DNA from: Desulfobulbaceae bacterium
Lineage (GTDB): Bacteria; Desulfobacterota; Desulfobulbia; Desulfobulbales; Desulfocapsaceae
DNA length: 48,738 nucleotides
NCBI GenBank assembly: GCA_011391225.1
Contig: JAABQY010000002.1
Span: forward strand, 1 to 48,738
Reading direction: 5' to 3'
Shown here: in pieces, positions 38,298 to 47,800 of the stretch
Layout of the letters: each line of letters starts with the position of its first letter
Position numbering within the stretch: position 1 is the first letter of the stretch
The notes under the pieces: generated by a model
Database searches by the model: none
Seen by the model: only the letters and a program-made list of their open reading frames with translations
Told to the model about the DNA's origin: nothing
Position numbers and translations under genes: made by a program

Positions 38298-39014
38298 CTA
38301 TAAAAATATTTTTTTTAAATCTGAAGGGTTAAGTTGTCTGTAGCTACCGACGGGAAGGTTGCCAAGAGTAAGCTTGCCGTAGGCAATCCGTTTGAGGTGC
38401 AAAACTGGATGTCCAATGAGGCTAAACATTTTTTTTACCTGCCGTTTTCTTCCTTCGTGAATGGTGATTTTCACCAAACAGTTTTGACCCTTTGACGTAA
38501 GGATTGCAAGCGTTGCCGGGGAGGTTATTTTCCCCTCAAGCTGTATGCCATTTTCAAGAAGAGTGATCTTCTTTTTGGTGGGGCATCCTTTGATGAGTGT
38601 TTCGTAGGTCTTGTTGGTTTCATTGCTTGGGTGTTGGATTCTTTGTGCGAGATTGCCATCATTAGTCATAATGAGGGCGCCCTCGGTATCAAGATCAAGA
38701 CGACCAACTGGAAAGAGACGTATTCCGCCCTCTTTGACAAGAGAGGTGACTATCGGCCTGCCCTGAGGATCGGACAGGGTAGTGACGTAACCCTTGGGTT
38801 TATTGAGAAGATAATAGACGAGCTCTTCTTTGGCTTTTAACTGTTTACCTGCGAAGCTTACCAGGTTCATTCCAGGGATAATGCTTATTCCCATTTCAGT
38901 AACAACCTTCCCATCCACACTGATCAACCCTTCAGCAATCAGCTGTTCAGCCTTTCGGCGGGAAGCCAGGCCACACTGAGCAAGATATTTTTGTAAACGA
39001 ATGGGACCAGTCAT
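38298..39014 (-). CDS. RsuA/RluB-family pseudouridine synthase
   Basis: S4 domain RLQKYLAQCGLASRRKAEQLIAEGLISVDG, then LFPVGRLDLDTEGALIMTNDGNLAQRIQHPSNETNKTYE and EGRKRQVKKMFSLIGHPVLHLKRIAYG. ATG 39014 overlaps the ubiD stop. Confidence 0.93.
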   Translation of the reverse strand: MTGPIRLQKYLAQCGLASRRKAEQLIAEGLISVDGKVVTEMGISIIPGMNLVSFAGKQLKAKEELVYYLLNKPKGYVTTLSDPQGRPIVTSLVKEGGIRLFPVGRLDLDTEGALIMTNDGNLAQRIQHPSNETNKTYETLIKGCPTKKKITLLENGIQLEGKITSPATLAILTSKGQNCLVKITIHEGRKRQVKKMFSLIGHPVLHLKRIAYGKLTLGNLPVGSYRQLNPSDLKKIFL

Positions 39015-40789
39015 CGCCACTCTGCCGGAATAATTTTGGTGAATTGACGATCGACTTTTTCTTTTGTTGCCTGGTCGACTTCGAGGATCTTTGTATACCA
39101 GGGCTTCATTCGGCAATCAAAAACCACGGGAGGGTGGAGACCGACATGAAACCTGTGCACTGAGGTCGAGCGGGCATAAATATCGGCAGCTGGTTCAAAG
39201 CGGGTGAAAATGGTCCAGAGAAAATCTTGCGTTGAGGTCGTGGCTTCAGCGCTATTATCCACCAGTATGATGACCGGCCATTCCTGCAGAGCAGCAAATT
39301 CTGAGATTTCTTTGGCTAAGGTTATATTTTCTATATAAGGAACGCCCTCGATCACAAGGGTTCCGGGTAGAAAAACCTTCGGTTTCGAACAAAAGCTAGG
39401 TAAGGAAGTGGAGAAATGGAGCGGTAACTCCCGCTTCTTTTCCTTGCCGAGTCCCATCAGCATTGCTTTAGAACCTTTGTTGACAGAGGGCCCGGTGTAA
39501 TCAAGAGTGTCTTGAGAAACGTTGGCAAAGACAAAGAGATCCTGTTGCCATTGCACTCGCTCCAGCACATGAACCCACAGATTTGAAAAATTGGTGATAT
39601 CAATGTCGCCATCGGTGATGATCAGGAATTTAGTAAGGGAGAGTTGTCCTTCGCCAAGAATTCGTAAGCCGCAGGCAAAGGCCTCTCGAGGGTATCGATC
39701 GGAAACCTTTGCTGCGGCAAGACAATGGAATCCTGTTTCGCCAAAGGTCTTCAGCTCTTTGACTCCCTTCATAACCAGAGGAAAGAGTGGCGACAGCAGG
39801 TCTTGGAGAAAATCACCGATGAAAAAATCTTCCTGCCGGGGGCGGCCAACAACGGTCGCAGGATAAATAGCATCGCTTCGATGGTAAAGGTGGCTCACTT
39901 GAAAGACAGGGTAGTCGTGCTGCAAGGAATCATAACCATAATGGTCACCGAATGGGCCCTCAGGGTGACGAAGGTGTGGGGGAACTTGGCCTTTGATGGC
40001 AAATTCAACACCAGCCACAAGTTTGTGCCCTCCAAGAGGATCCCGGGTCATGTGCAGTTTGTCGCCAATGAGCAGGGAGGTGAGTAGGAGTTCCGGCAGA
40101 TCTTCAGGGAGGGGGGCGATGGCGGCAAGCATCAGGGCCGGTGGCCCGCCGATGAAAAGAGTCACCGACAGCGGTATATTCAGTTTTTCCGCCTCATAAT
40201 AGTGGTAACCGCCGCCCTTATGGATTTGCCAGTGAATGCCGGTGCTGGAGTCGTCGTACCGATGAATTCGATACATACCAAGATTATGTCCTTTGCCTCC
40301 AGGATGCTCGGTATACACCAGCGGCAGAGTAGCAAAAGGACCACCATCACTGTGCCAGGAGGTGAGCATTGGCAAAGAACTGAGTTGCGGAGGCTGTTGG
40401 CAATTGTCGAGGATCGGGCCACTGGCGACATTTTTTAGGCCAATCTTCAGTCCATCAAATAAAAGCTGTTTGTTCTTCCAGATTTGGGAAATGGACAGAG
40501 GCATGATCGACTCGGCAAGTCGAACAATGTCGCGAACAAATTGCTGTGGCTTGTTACCAAAGGCGAGTTCCAGCCTCTTGTCTGTCCCAAAAAGATTGGT
40601 GGTAACCGGGAATTTTGAGCCTTTGACTTTTGTGAAGAAAAGAGCCGGTCCGCCCTTGGCAATTATGCGCCGATGGATCTCGGCGATTTCCAGATAGGGA
40701 TCGACTTCTTCTTCAATGAGGAGAAGTTGTTTCTCTTTTTTGAGTACATCTAGGTAACTGCGTAAGTCACGTAATTTTTCGAGAGCCAC
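39011..40789 (-). CDS. UbiD-family decarboxylase (possibly menaquinone pathway)
   Basis: LRSYLDVLKKEKQLLLIEEEVDPYLEIAEIHRRI, GPFGDHYGYDSLQHDYPVFQV, TVVGRPRQEDFFIGDFLQDL, KFLIITDGDIDI. Confidence 0.88.
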   Translation of the reverse strand: MALEKLRDLRSYLDVLKKEKQLLLIEEEVDPYLEIAEIHRRIIAKGGPALFFTKVKGSKFPVTTNLFGTDKRLELAFGNKPQQFVRDIVRLAESIMPLSISQIWKNKQLLFDGLKIGLKNVASGPILDNCQQPPQLSSLPMLTSWHSDGGPFATLPLVYTEHPGGKGHNLGMYRIHRYDDSSTGIHWQIHKGGGYHYYEAEKLNIPLSVTLFIGGPPALMLAAIAPLPEDLPELLLTSLLIGDKLHMTRDPLGGHKLVAGVEFAIKGQVPPHLRHPEGPFGDHYGYDSLQHDYPVFQVSHLYHRSDAIYPATVVGRPRQEDFFIGDFLQDLLSPLFPLVMKGVKELKTFGETGFHCLAAAKVSDRYPREAFACGLRILGEGQLSLTKFLIITDGDIDITNFSNLWVHVLERVQWQQDLFVFANVSQDTLDYTGPSVNKGSKAMLMGLGKEKKRELPLHFSTSLPSFCSKPKVFLPGTLVIEGVPYIENITLAKEISEFAALQEWPVIILVDNSAEATTSTQDFLWTIFTRFEPAADIYARSTSVHRFHVGLHPPVVFDCRMKPWYTKILEVDQATKEKVDRQFTKIIPAEWR

Positions 40790-40792
40790 GCA

Positions 40793-41041
40793 TTACTCCT
40801 TGTGGTGGTGATCGCGATCAAGCAGGAAAAGCTGGTGGTATTCACTTTTGTTGAGATGCTTTTTGAGTAGCTCGAAAAATGCATCGACAAATTGAATTAT
40901 TTCTTCACTGGAAAGCCTTTTCGCAAAAAGTTCGGCGAATTCAGGACGGCCGCTCAACTGTAAAAAGGTTGCCAAGGATTGGCGATCAAGTTCCTCGGTT
41001 AATCCAAAGCACATTTTGTCGGGCTCGAGGTTCATAAGCAT
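40793..41041 (-). CDS. Small hypothetical protein (82 aa)
   Basis: ORF tightly packed between yjbQ-like (stop at 41043) and ubiD-like (start at 40789); no family recognised. Confidence 0.6.
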   Translation of the reverse strand: MLMNLEPDKMCFGLTEELDRQSLATFLQLSGRPEFAELFAKRLSSEEIIQFVDAFFELLKKHLNKSEYHQLFLLDRDHHHKE

Positions 41042-41042
41042 C

Positions 41043-41477
41043 TCAAGAGGCTAGGGTGTTGGCAAAGGGCTGTTGGGGGTCGGCTATAATTTTCCAGCGA
41101 ATTGAGCGGGTCCTTGGGCCATCGAATTCGCAAAAGAAGACTTTCTGCCAAGTCCCAAGCTGGAGCTTGCCATTTTCAATGAAAAGAGTGAGATTACTGC
41201 CGGTCAGCATGGTCATGATGTGCGATGGCGAATTGCCTTCTCGATGTTTGTATCCAAGATTGCGGGGAACCATGTGTGCCAGACCTTGCAAGATATCCAG
41301 GCACACATCGGGGTCGGCGCCCTCATTGATAATAAGCCCGGCGGTGGTATGCGGATTGAACAGGTGGATAACTCCCGAGGAAATCGGCTGGCTTTGCAGG
41401 ATTTTGTCAATTTCACTGGTAATGTTGACAAGTTCCACATTTGAAATCGTGGAGATTTTCAGTTGGCCATTGGGCAT
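41043..41477 (-). CDS. YjbQ/UPF0047 family protein
   Basis: GVIHLFNPHTTAGLIINEGADPDVCLDI...HREGNSPSHIMTMLTGSNLTLFIENGKLQLGTWQKVFFCEFDGPRTRSI. Confidence 0.92.
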   Translation of the reverse strand: MPNGQLKISTISNVELVNITSEIDKILQSQPISSGVIHLFNPHTTAGLIINEGADPDVCLDILQGLAHMVPRNLGYKHREGNSPSHIMTMLTGSNLTLFIENGKLQLGTWQKVFFCEFDGPRTRSIRWKIIADPQQPFANTLAS

Positions 41478-41821
41478 ATTCCCTCCTTTTGCTAACTTTT
41501 ATGCATTGGGCATGAATGTACCTTTCCGGTGGGCGAGAGGCACAGGTAGTGAACTGTTGGTAATGTGGGATGGCGGAGGAAGCTGATACGTCATCTTTCT
41601 TGTTGTAGAGCAGTTAGTATAGGTTCTTTTCGAGCTTCAGTCAATCTTTGCCCCGCATTACCATTTACATAATCCTCAGGAAATGCCAAGTTTGTATTTG
41701 AAGATGAGGACGCAAAATGGCAGATGCTAAAAAAAACGTTGAGATTTGCGGCAAACGGGTGATTTTCCAATGCCTGGATGGCAAGATGTTCGGCCGTTGC
41801 AGAGGCAGCGGTCGGTGGTTC

Positions 41822-41849
41822 TTGACATGTTCTGTAATACGAATACAAT
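41822..41849 (+). promoter_or_regulatory. Putative sigma70 promoter for glgA-like gene
   Basis: TTGACA (41822-41827), 16-nt spacer, TACAAT (41844-41849), ~105 nt upstream of the ATG. Confidence 0.5.
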
Positions 41850-41953
41850 ACAAGTCTAGGATGTACACAAATTCGCCGCTAAGACAATGCGTTGAAAGTC
41901 TCGAAAAATGAGTGAGGCACTGGATTTGTCTTGCAAGGCAAAGAGGGTAAGTA

Positions 41954-43582
41954 ATGTTTGGTTATGAGGATCAGATAAAAAAAATCTGGATGCTGAGCCG
42001 TGAGTATGGCCAGCTTGCCGGTGCGGGGGGGGTTAAAGATGTTGTTAGCCAACTAGCTGAAGCACTTGCCCGAAAAAATACGAGGTCGCTTCATGTCGTG
42101 CTGCCCCTTTACGGTTTTGTAAACGCTCGGGAACAGGGATTCAAACCTTTGTCGGATCCATTCTGTCCCGACCGTATCCTTCGGTTGCAGATCGATATGC
42201 ACCAGCCGGATAAACGAATACTCGAAGAAGTTCACTATTATTATAAAAAAATCAAGAAGGTAAACCTCTATCTTGTTGACGCTGATCGTTACCGACAGAA
42301 ATCAGATGTCTATACCTACAGCGAAAAAGACGAAAATCTGGTCCCCTGGCAGAAAAAATCCATGGGACATCATGACTTTTTCGCTATGAACCTGCTGCTG
42401 CAGAAGGCAGCCCTTGAGCTTATGATTGTCCTTGGTGAAAAGCCTGATGTTATTCATTGTCACGATGGCCATACGGCAGTATTACCGGCACTTATTCGGG
42501 AGAATGCCGGGTATCGCAATTATTTTCGGGCAACGGGATGTATCGTCACCATTCATAATGCGGGTTATGGCTATCACCAGGAGGTTATTGACATACCCTA
42601 TGCAGCCTCAATAACCGCCTTGCCGCAGCATGTGATTGAGGCCAATCAACTCGATTTAAAATTTGATCCTTTTCTTGTGGCCGGCCATTATGCGATACTC
42701 AACACAGTGAGTGAAAACTATGCCAGGGAGTTACGGGAGACCGACAGTGATAGTCTGACCGGGTGGTTGGGCCATGAATTGCTTCGGCGCAATGTCGTCC
42801 TGGAAGGAGTGACTAATGGTATCGATCCGGAGTTTTTTTGTTCCGCGGCCATAGCCGGAGACAAATCCGAGTTGCTTTTTTATCCAGGAAAGGAAGAAGA
42901 CACACTTGCTGGCAAAAAATGCTGTAAGGAAATGCTCCTTGCGCTTCTACAACCCGGGGCTACGTTTGATGGAGTACAATGTTTCGGCGGCCTTGCAAAG
43001 AATACCCACCATCCGCTCTTTACTTTTATCGGGCGTCTCAGTGAGCAAAAAGGTATTGATATTTTCATGGCGGTGCTTGATGACTTCCTGCGACAACATC
43101 CAAATGTTCAGGTTTTGATTTTTGGTAACGGGGCGAGCGACATCAATTCCGGCCTCATCCGTATGGTAGAGCGGCAAGAGTTTCATGGCCGGGTGTGTTT
43201 TTTGCAAGGATTTAGCACTGAAATGGCCAATAGAGTGTATGCCGCCGGAGATTTTTTTGTCATACCATCCAGGTATGAGCCGTGTGGTTTGACTGATTTC
43301 ATTGCCCAGTTGTTTGGCAATATCCCAATCGTTCACAATGTTGGTGGTTTGGTGAAAGTCATCGACGGAGTGACCGGGATTGCCTATGCTGGTAACTCTC
43401 CTGATGACTTGCTGGAGGCACTGGAAAGGGCGCTTGTGGTGTATCGGAATGATAAATTGAAACGCAAAATTCAGCTGCAGGCAGCAAAAGCAATTGAACA
43501 AAATTACACGTGGACTAAGGTTATGCGAAAATACTTGGAGCTTTACTTGAAAGCAAGAAAACAACAGTTATGCCGGGAATGA
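41954..43582 (+). CDS. glgA: Glycogen/starch synthase-like GT5 glycosyltransferase
   Basis: DVIHCHDGHTAVLPALI, TIHNAGYGYHQEV, FIGRLSEQKGIDIFMAVLDDFL, FVIPSRYEPCGLTDFIAQLFGNIPIVHNVGGLVKVI. Confidence 0.88.
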   Translation: MFGYEDQIKKIWMLSREYGQLAGAGGVKDVVSQLAEALARKNTRSLHVVLPLYGFVNAREQGFKPLSDPFCPDRILRLQIDMHQPDKRILEEVHYYYKKIKKVNLYLVDADRYRQKSDVYTYSEKDENLVPWQKKSMGHHDFFAMNLLLQKAALELMIVLGEKPDVIHCHDGHTAVLPALIRENAGYRNYFRATGCIVTIHNAGYGYHQEVIDIPYAASITALPQHVIEANQLDLKFDPFLVAGHYAILNTVSENYARELRETDSDSLTGWLGHELLRRNVVLEGVTNGIDPEFFCSAAIAGDKSELLFYPGKEEDTLAGKKCCKEMLLALLQPGATFDGVQCFGGLAKNTHHPLFTFIGRLSEQKGIDIFMAVLDDFLRQHPNVQVLIFGNGASDINSGLIRMVERQEFHGRVCFLQGFSTEMANRVYAAGDFFVIPSRYEPCGLTDFIAQLFGNIPIVHNVGGLVKVIDGVTGIAYAGNSPDDLLEALERALVVYRNDKLKRKIQLQAAKAIEQNYTWTKVMRKYLELYLKARKQQLCRE

Positions 43583-43698
43583 GCAATGTGTAATGAAAAT
43601 CAGGGCTGAGTGTGTCGACGGTTATGGGGCGTCAAAACAGTATGGCTGAAAAGAACCGGTTATCGTCGCTGACCGAGAAACCGGAAAGTTAACAGGAG

Positions 43699-44709
43699 AT
43701 GAATATGACGGTGAAAATAGGTATTAACGGTTTCGGTAGAATTGGCAGGAATATCTTCAGAGCTATTGATAAAGATGTGACGTTTGCCGATGTGGAGGTG
43801 GTTGCAATCAATGATTTGACCGACAATGCCACCCTTGCTCATCTCTTGAAGTATGATTCAGTTATGGGGGTATATGCAAGAGAGGTGCAAAGCAACAAGC
43901 AAGGTATTGTTGTTGATGGCCGGCTGGTGGCAGTTTCGAACCATCGAAATCCGGCGGAAATTCCTTGGGGCGAGTTGGGTGTTGAGTATGTTGCCGAATG
44001 TACAGGTAAATTTGTCGATGCGGAGTCAGCCCAAGCGCATATAGATGCCGGGGCCTCAAAAGTGATCATTTCAGCCCCTGCCAAAGGTAATGTTAAAACA
44101 TTTGTTATGGGGGTCAATGAGGACGAATATGACCCGATTGTTCACCATGTCGTCTCCAATGCATCGTGCACCACCAACTGCCTGGCCCCATTTGCCAAGG
44201 TCATTCTCGACAAGTTCGGCATTAAACGCGGCCTGATGACAACCGTGCATGCCTATACCGGTGACCAGCGGCTTCTTGATTTTCCCCATGCCGATCCGCG
44301 CCGGGCGCGGGCTGCTGCGATGTCAATGATTCCGACGAAGACCGGTGCAGCCGCAGCAGTCTCTCTAGTCATCCCTGAATTGAAGGGCAAGTTCGATGGG
44401 CTAGCGGTGCGGGTGCCTACACCGACGGTGTCATTGGTTGATGCCGTAATGGAGGTAGAGAGGGAGACAACTGTCGCTGAAGTTAATCAGGCCTTGAAGG
44501 AGGCGGCGAATAGATTTCTTGGTTATACCGAATTGCCGCTCGTTTCCATCGACTTTCAGGGCAATGCGCATTCTTCAATTATCGATGCCCAGTGTACTAA
44601 AGTGATCGGTACTTCTGTCAAGGTCATGAGCTGGTACGATAATGAGTGGGGCTACTCTAATAGAATGCTTGATCTTATTCTCCATATGGAGGCGAATAAG
44701 GCAATCTGA
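43699..44709 (+). CDS. gap: Glyceraldehyde-3-phosphate dehydrogenase, type I
   Basis: KIGINGFGRIGRNIFRA, SNASCTTNCLAPFAKVILDKFGIKRGLMTTVHAYTGDQRLLD, SWYDNEWGYSNRMLDL. Confidence 0.98.
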   Translation: MNMTVKIGINGFGRIGRNIFRAIDKDVTFADVEVVAINDLTDNATLAHLLKYDSVMGVYAREVQSNKQGIVVDGRLVAVSNHRNPAEIPWGELGVEYVAECTGKFVDAESAQAHIDAGASKVIISAPAKGNVKTFVMGVNEDEYDPIVHHVVSNASCTTNCLAPFAKVILDKFGIKRGLMTTVHAYTGDQRLLDFPHADPRRARAAAMSMIPTKTGAAAAVSLVIPELKGKFDGLAVRVPTPTVSLVDAVMEVERETTVAEVNQALKEAANRFLGYTELPLVSIDFQGNAHSSIIDAQCTKVIGTSVKVMSWYDNEWGYSNRMLDLILHMEANKAI

Positions 44710-44739
44710 TTTCTTATCTATTGAATAGGTTGTTGCATA

Positions 44740-44775
44740 CGTCTTTGAAGATTCGTCTTCAAAGACGTTTTTTTT
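44740..44775 (+). terminator. Intrinsic terminator after gap (TTCG tetraloop)
   Basis: CGTCTTTGAAGA-TTCG-TCTTCAAAGACG followed by a T tract. Confidence 0.93.
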
Positions 44776-44868
44776 ATCCCTTGCCACGGCAGGACTTTGT
44801 TCATTATACTCAAGATATGATGCCGGTGTCATTGAAATGCCTGTCAACAGTAACAAGAATAATCCACT

Positions 44869-47800
44869 ATGGGACAAACAGACAACAATATAGTAATTGA
44901 ATCAGATGCCTTGAAGGCAAATCTGATAGAAACCGCGGGAAGTGTAGTCATTAATAATGACCTGTTGGTACTGTTGGAAGTAGTTCAACAGTTTAATGGA
45001 TTGCATGCAACTCTGGAAAAACTCCTTTTTGAGGTATGCCATCCCTTTCGAAATTGGAAGATTATATTACCGCAACTACGAAATTTTGCTCTGAAAAACA
45101 TCAGCCATTACCGAACGCACGCGCTTGGACCACAGGCCTTTGGCCTCTTTGCGCAGCTATTTTTTGAGGCGATGAGTGACGCAATCCGCGATGCAACACT
45201 GCTGTCCCAGGCTGTCGGTGCGCAGATGGTCTGGCTCGATAAAATGGTCAGCCAGTTTACCCGTGATGACCTGCTTCGCTTCGAGGGGGAACTGAATATT
45301 ATCTTCGGGCGACTTACAGAGTTTGACCGGAGCGACAGACTGATAATGATGCAGGTTGTCCAGGGTCAGCATCCTTTTGCAAAAATTGCTAAGCAACTCC
45401 TTGTTACTGCCTCTAAGGATCGGGTCGAGTTTGATTTCGCCCCTCTGGCCCGACTGGTTCGAACTATACTCGCCAGATGCTACCAATATTGGCTTAAGGA
45501 GGACGATCCGCTAAGCTGGTTTCTCGACCGCTGCAGCATTCCTGTTGCTGATTTTCATTCTTCCAATCTTTTCCAGGCAATCTCCCATGGTACGATGGAA
45601 CAGCATCTAACGGTGATGAAGGAGATTGATCTGGAAAGGGAGCCCTTGTCGGCGCTTCAGGCCATGTTTAACTGTCCGGAACATATAGATATCGTCAAGT
45701 ATTACCGGGCGATGCCAAACAATCTGGTGGCCGCAGAGACGATTTTTCGCGAGATTGAACAGCAGGGTATGAGTCATCTCCACCATTTTAGTGAAAATAG
45801 AAAGTTACTCTTTTTATTTAAGATCATGGATACCGACGGGCTGTATCTCATCCATGAAGAAACCTTGCGGGAAATTAATCGCAGTCTCGTGCAACTCATC
45901 CGGCAGCAGAGTTTTGAGGAGATTGAGGAATTTCTCCTGACTGCATTCAAACTCTTGAAGGCCAATGTCAGGAAATTTCCGCACACCTCACTGCAGTGTA
46001 TTCAGGTCCTGGGTGGAGAGGTTTTTGACCGGGGCAATAGCCGTATGGTCGAGGCCTTTCTCTGGGGTGTCGTACGCTTTGGCTTTCAACATGCAAGCGT
46101 GGTTGGTGTCGATGAAAATTGGCAACCCCTTGCAAATCCAGCACATCTCGCCAATATTCGGGTGTGGCTGTATCTGATCATGCGGGAGCCCAAGTGGTGC
46201 TCGACCCTGTTCTCGGCCCTCATAATCCAAATTAAACTCTCCGGCACCTGCGTAAAAGATACCGATCTGTTTCAGCGGGACATTACCCAACTTCTCAATC
46301 ATCCGATTGAGCCTATTTACAACCTGTCGAAACAATTCACTAAGCTCATGCCGGTCTTTTTCAATGAAATTGGTTCGGAAGGAGAATTGCGGGATGTATC
46401 CACTGAACTTGACGAAATCCATAAGCGTAAGGATGTGTTGATTCACTTTCTTCGCAAGCAGGGACATGTTGAGAGTTCCAATCTCATTGTGGATTTTGTT
46501 CAGGCGATATTTCTTTTCTGGAAAACCAGGGACAAGACTCTCCTTATCCCCTTTATCCCGGAGGAGGTCTACAGCCAGGTTGCAACCGGGGGTGAGTATG
46601 TCGATGACCTTATGGCCCTCAGCACCAGGTTTTGGCCAGCCATGGGCATCAACAGGGTGCGGGATATTCTCGAAAAGGACAATAACGACATCGGCCTCTT
46701 TCTCGCCAGCCAGAATGATCTTCAGCCCCAGGAGGTGCGCCGCTTTGAACTGCTGGTGCGGATGTACAAACTTCTCTACAAGAAATATAAACTGGGAGTC
46801 CAACAGCTTAGGTCGGAAATCCTTAAAGCGGTCAATGACGGATTCCCCGAGATGGAGCGGCTGCTCGCTGATCTCGACCATGCGGATACCGAGGATTGCC
46901 TGGAAGCCCTTCTTACAGCTCTCGAAGGCCTAAAAAACATAATACTTAGCGGGGAAACATTTGAGGCCCAGGAGGATATCTACTATAAGCGGCATATTGC
47001 CGCTGATATCCCCTCGGTGTATGGAAGATACAAAGAACGCAAGTTCGATGCCCTCAGTCTTACCTTTCGCCTGGAAAACCTCGCCAATCTATATCTGGAA
47101 AAGTTGCCGGAAACGGTCAACCTGTCAATTATAACCCAAGCGACCTTCTATAATATAGTCCGGTGCATAAAACTCTTTCTCCGCGCTCTTGCGATCGACG
47201 GCATTACTTCCCGGAGGCTTTCCACCTATCTCTCGTTGCTTGAAACATCCTTGAAGGTTAGGCGTTTTTCCTATACACAGTATCTTGATATTTTCAGGGG
47301 AATGTCCGAAGGGGTAAAGGATATAATTTATGCTTTTTATACCAATATCCATCAGAATAATCTGTCGCTTATCATTCCCCAGATCGGGAGGGAAAATCTC
47401 CTTGAAAAATTTGCCAATTTCTACGATGAATCAGAAGTGGGAACGACAGTTCAAAGGCTATCCGAGGTGTTTTTCCGAGAATTGATCTCCAGCACCTTTG
47501 GCCTGCAACATCTTGATAATTTCATTCTTCGCATCCTCCAGACCCTTGAGAATCAGAAGGATCTTCTTGACAAGGGAAAACTTGACTTGCTCATGACTTA
47601 TAACCCCGAAGGAGTATTGTCATTTTTGCATAAGCCTAATCCCTACACCAATAACCTCATCCACCTTGGCAACAAGGGCTTCAACCTCGCAACACTCATT
47701 GGTGACGGGAAAAGTGTACCTCCTGCATTTGTTTTGACGACAGAAATCTTCCGATGTCGAGAGATCGTCTTTGGCTATGTCAAGACGAGAGAGGAGTTCA

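Noticed and set aside
41717-41911. 64-aa Cys-containing ORF upstream of the glgA-like gene
   Set aside because: Overlaps the putative promoter, has no recognised family and no clear ribosome-binding site.
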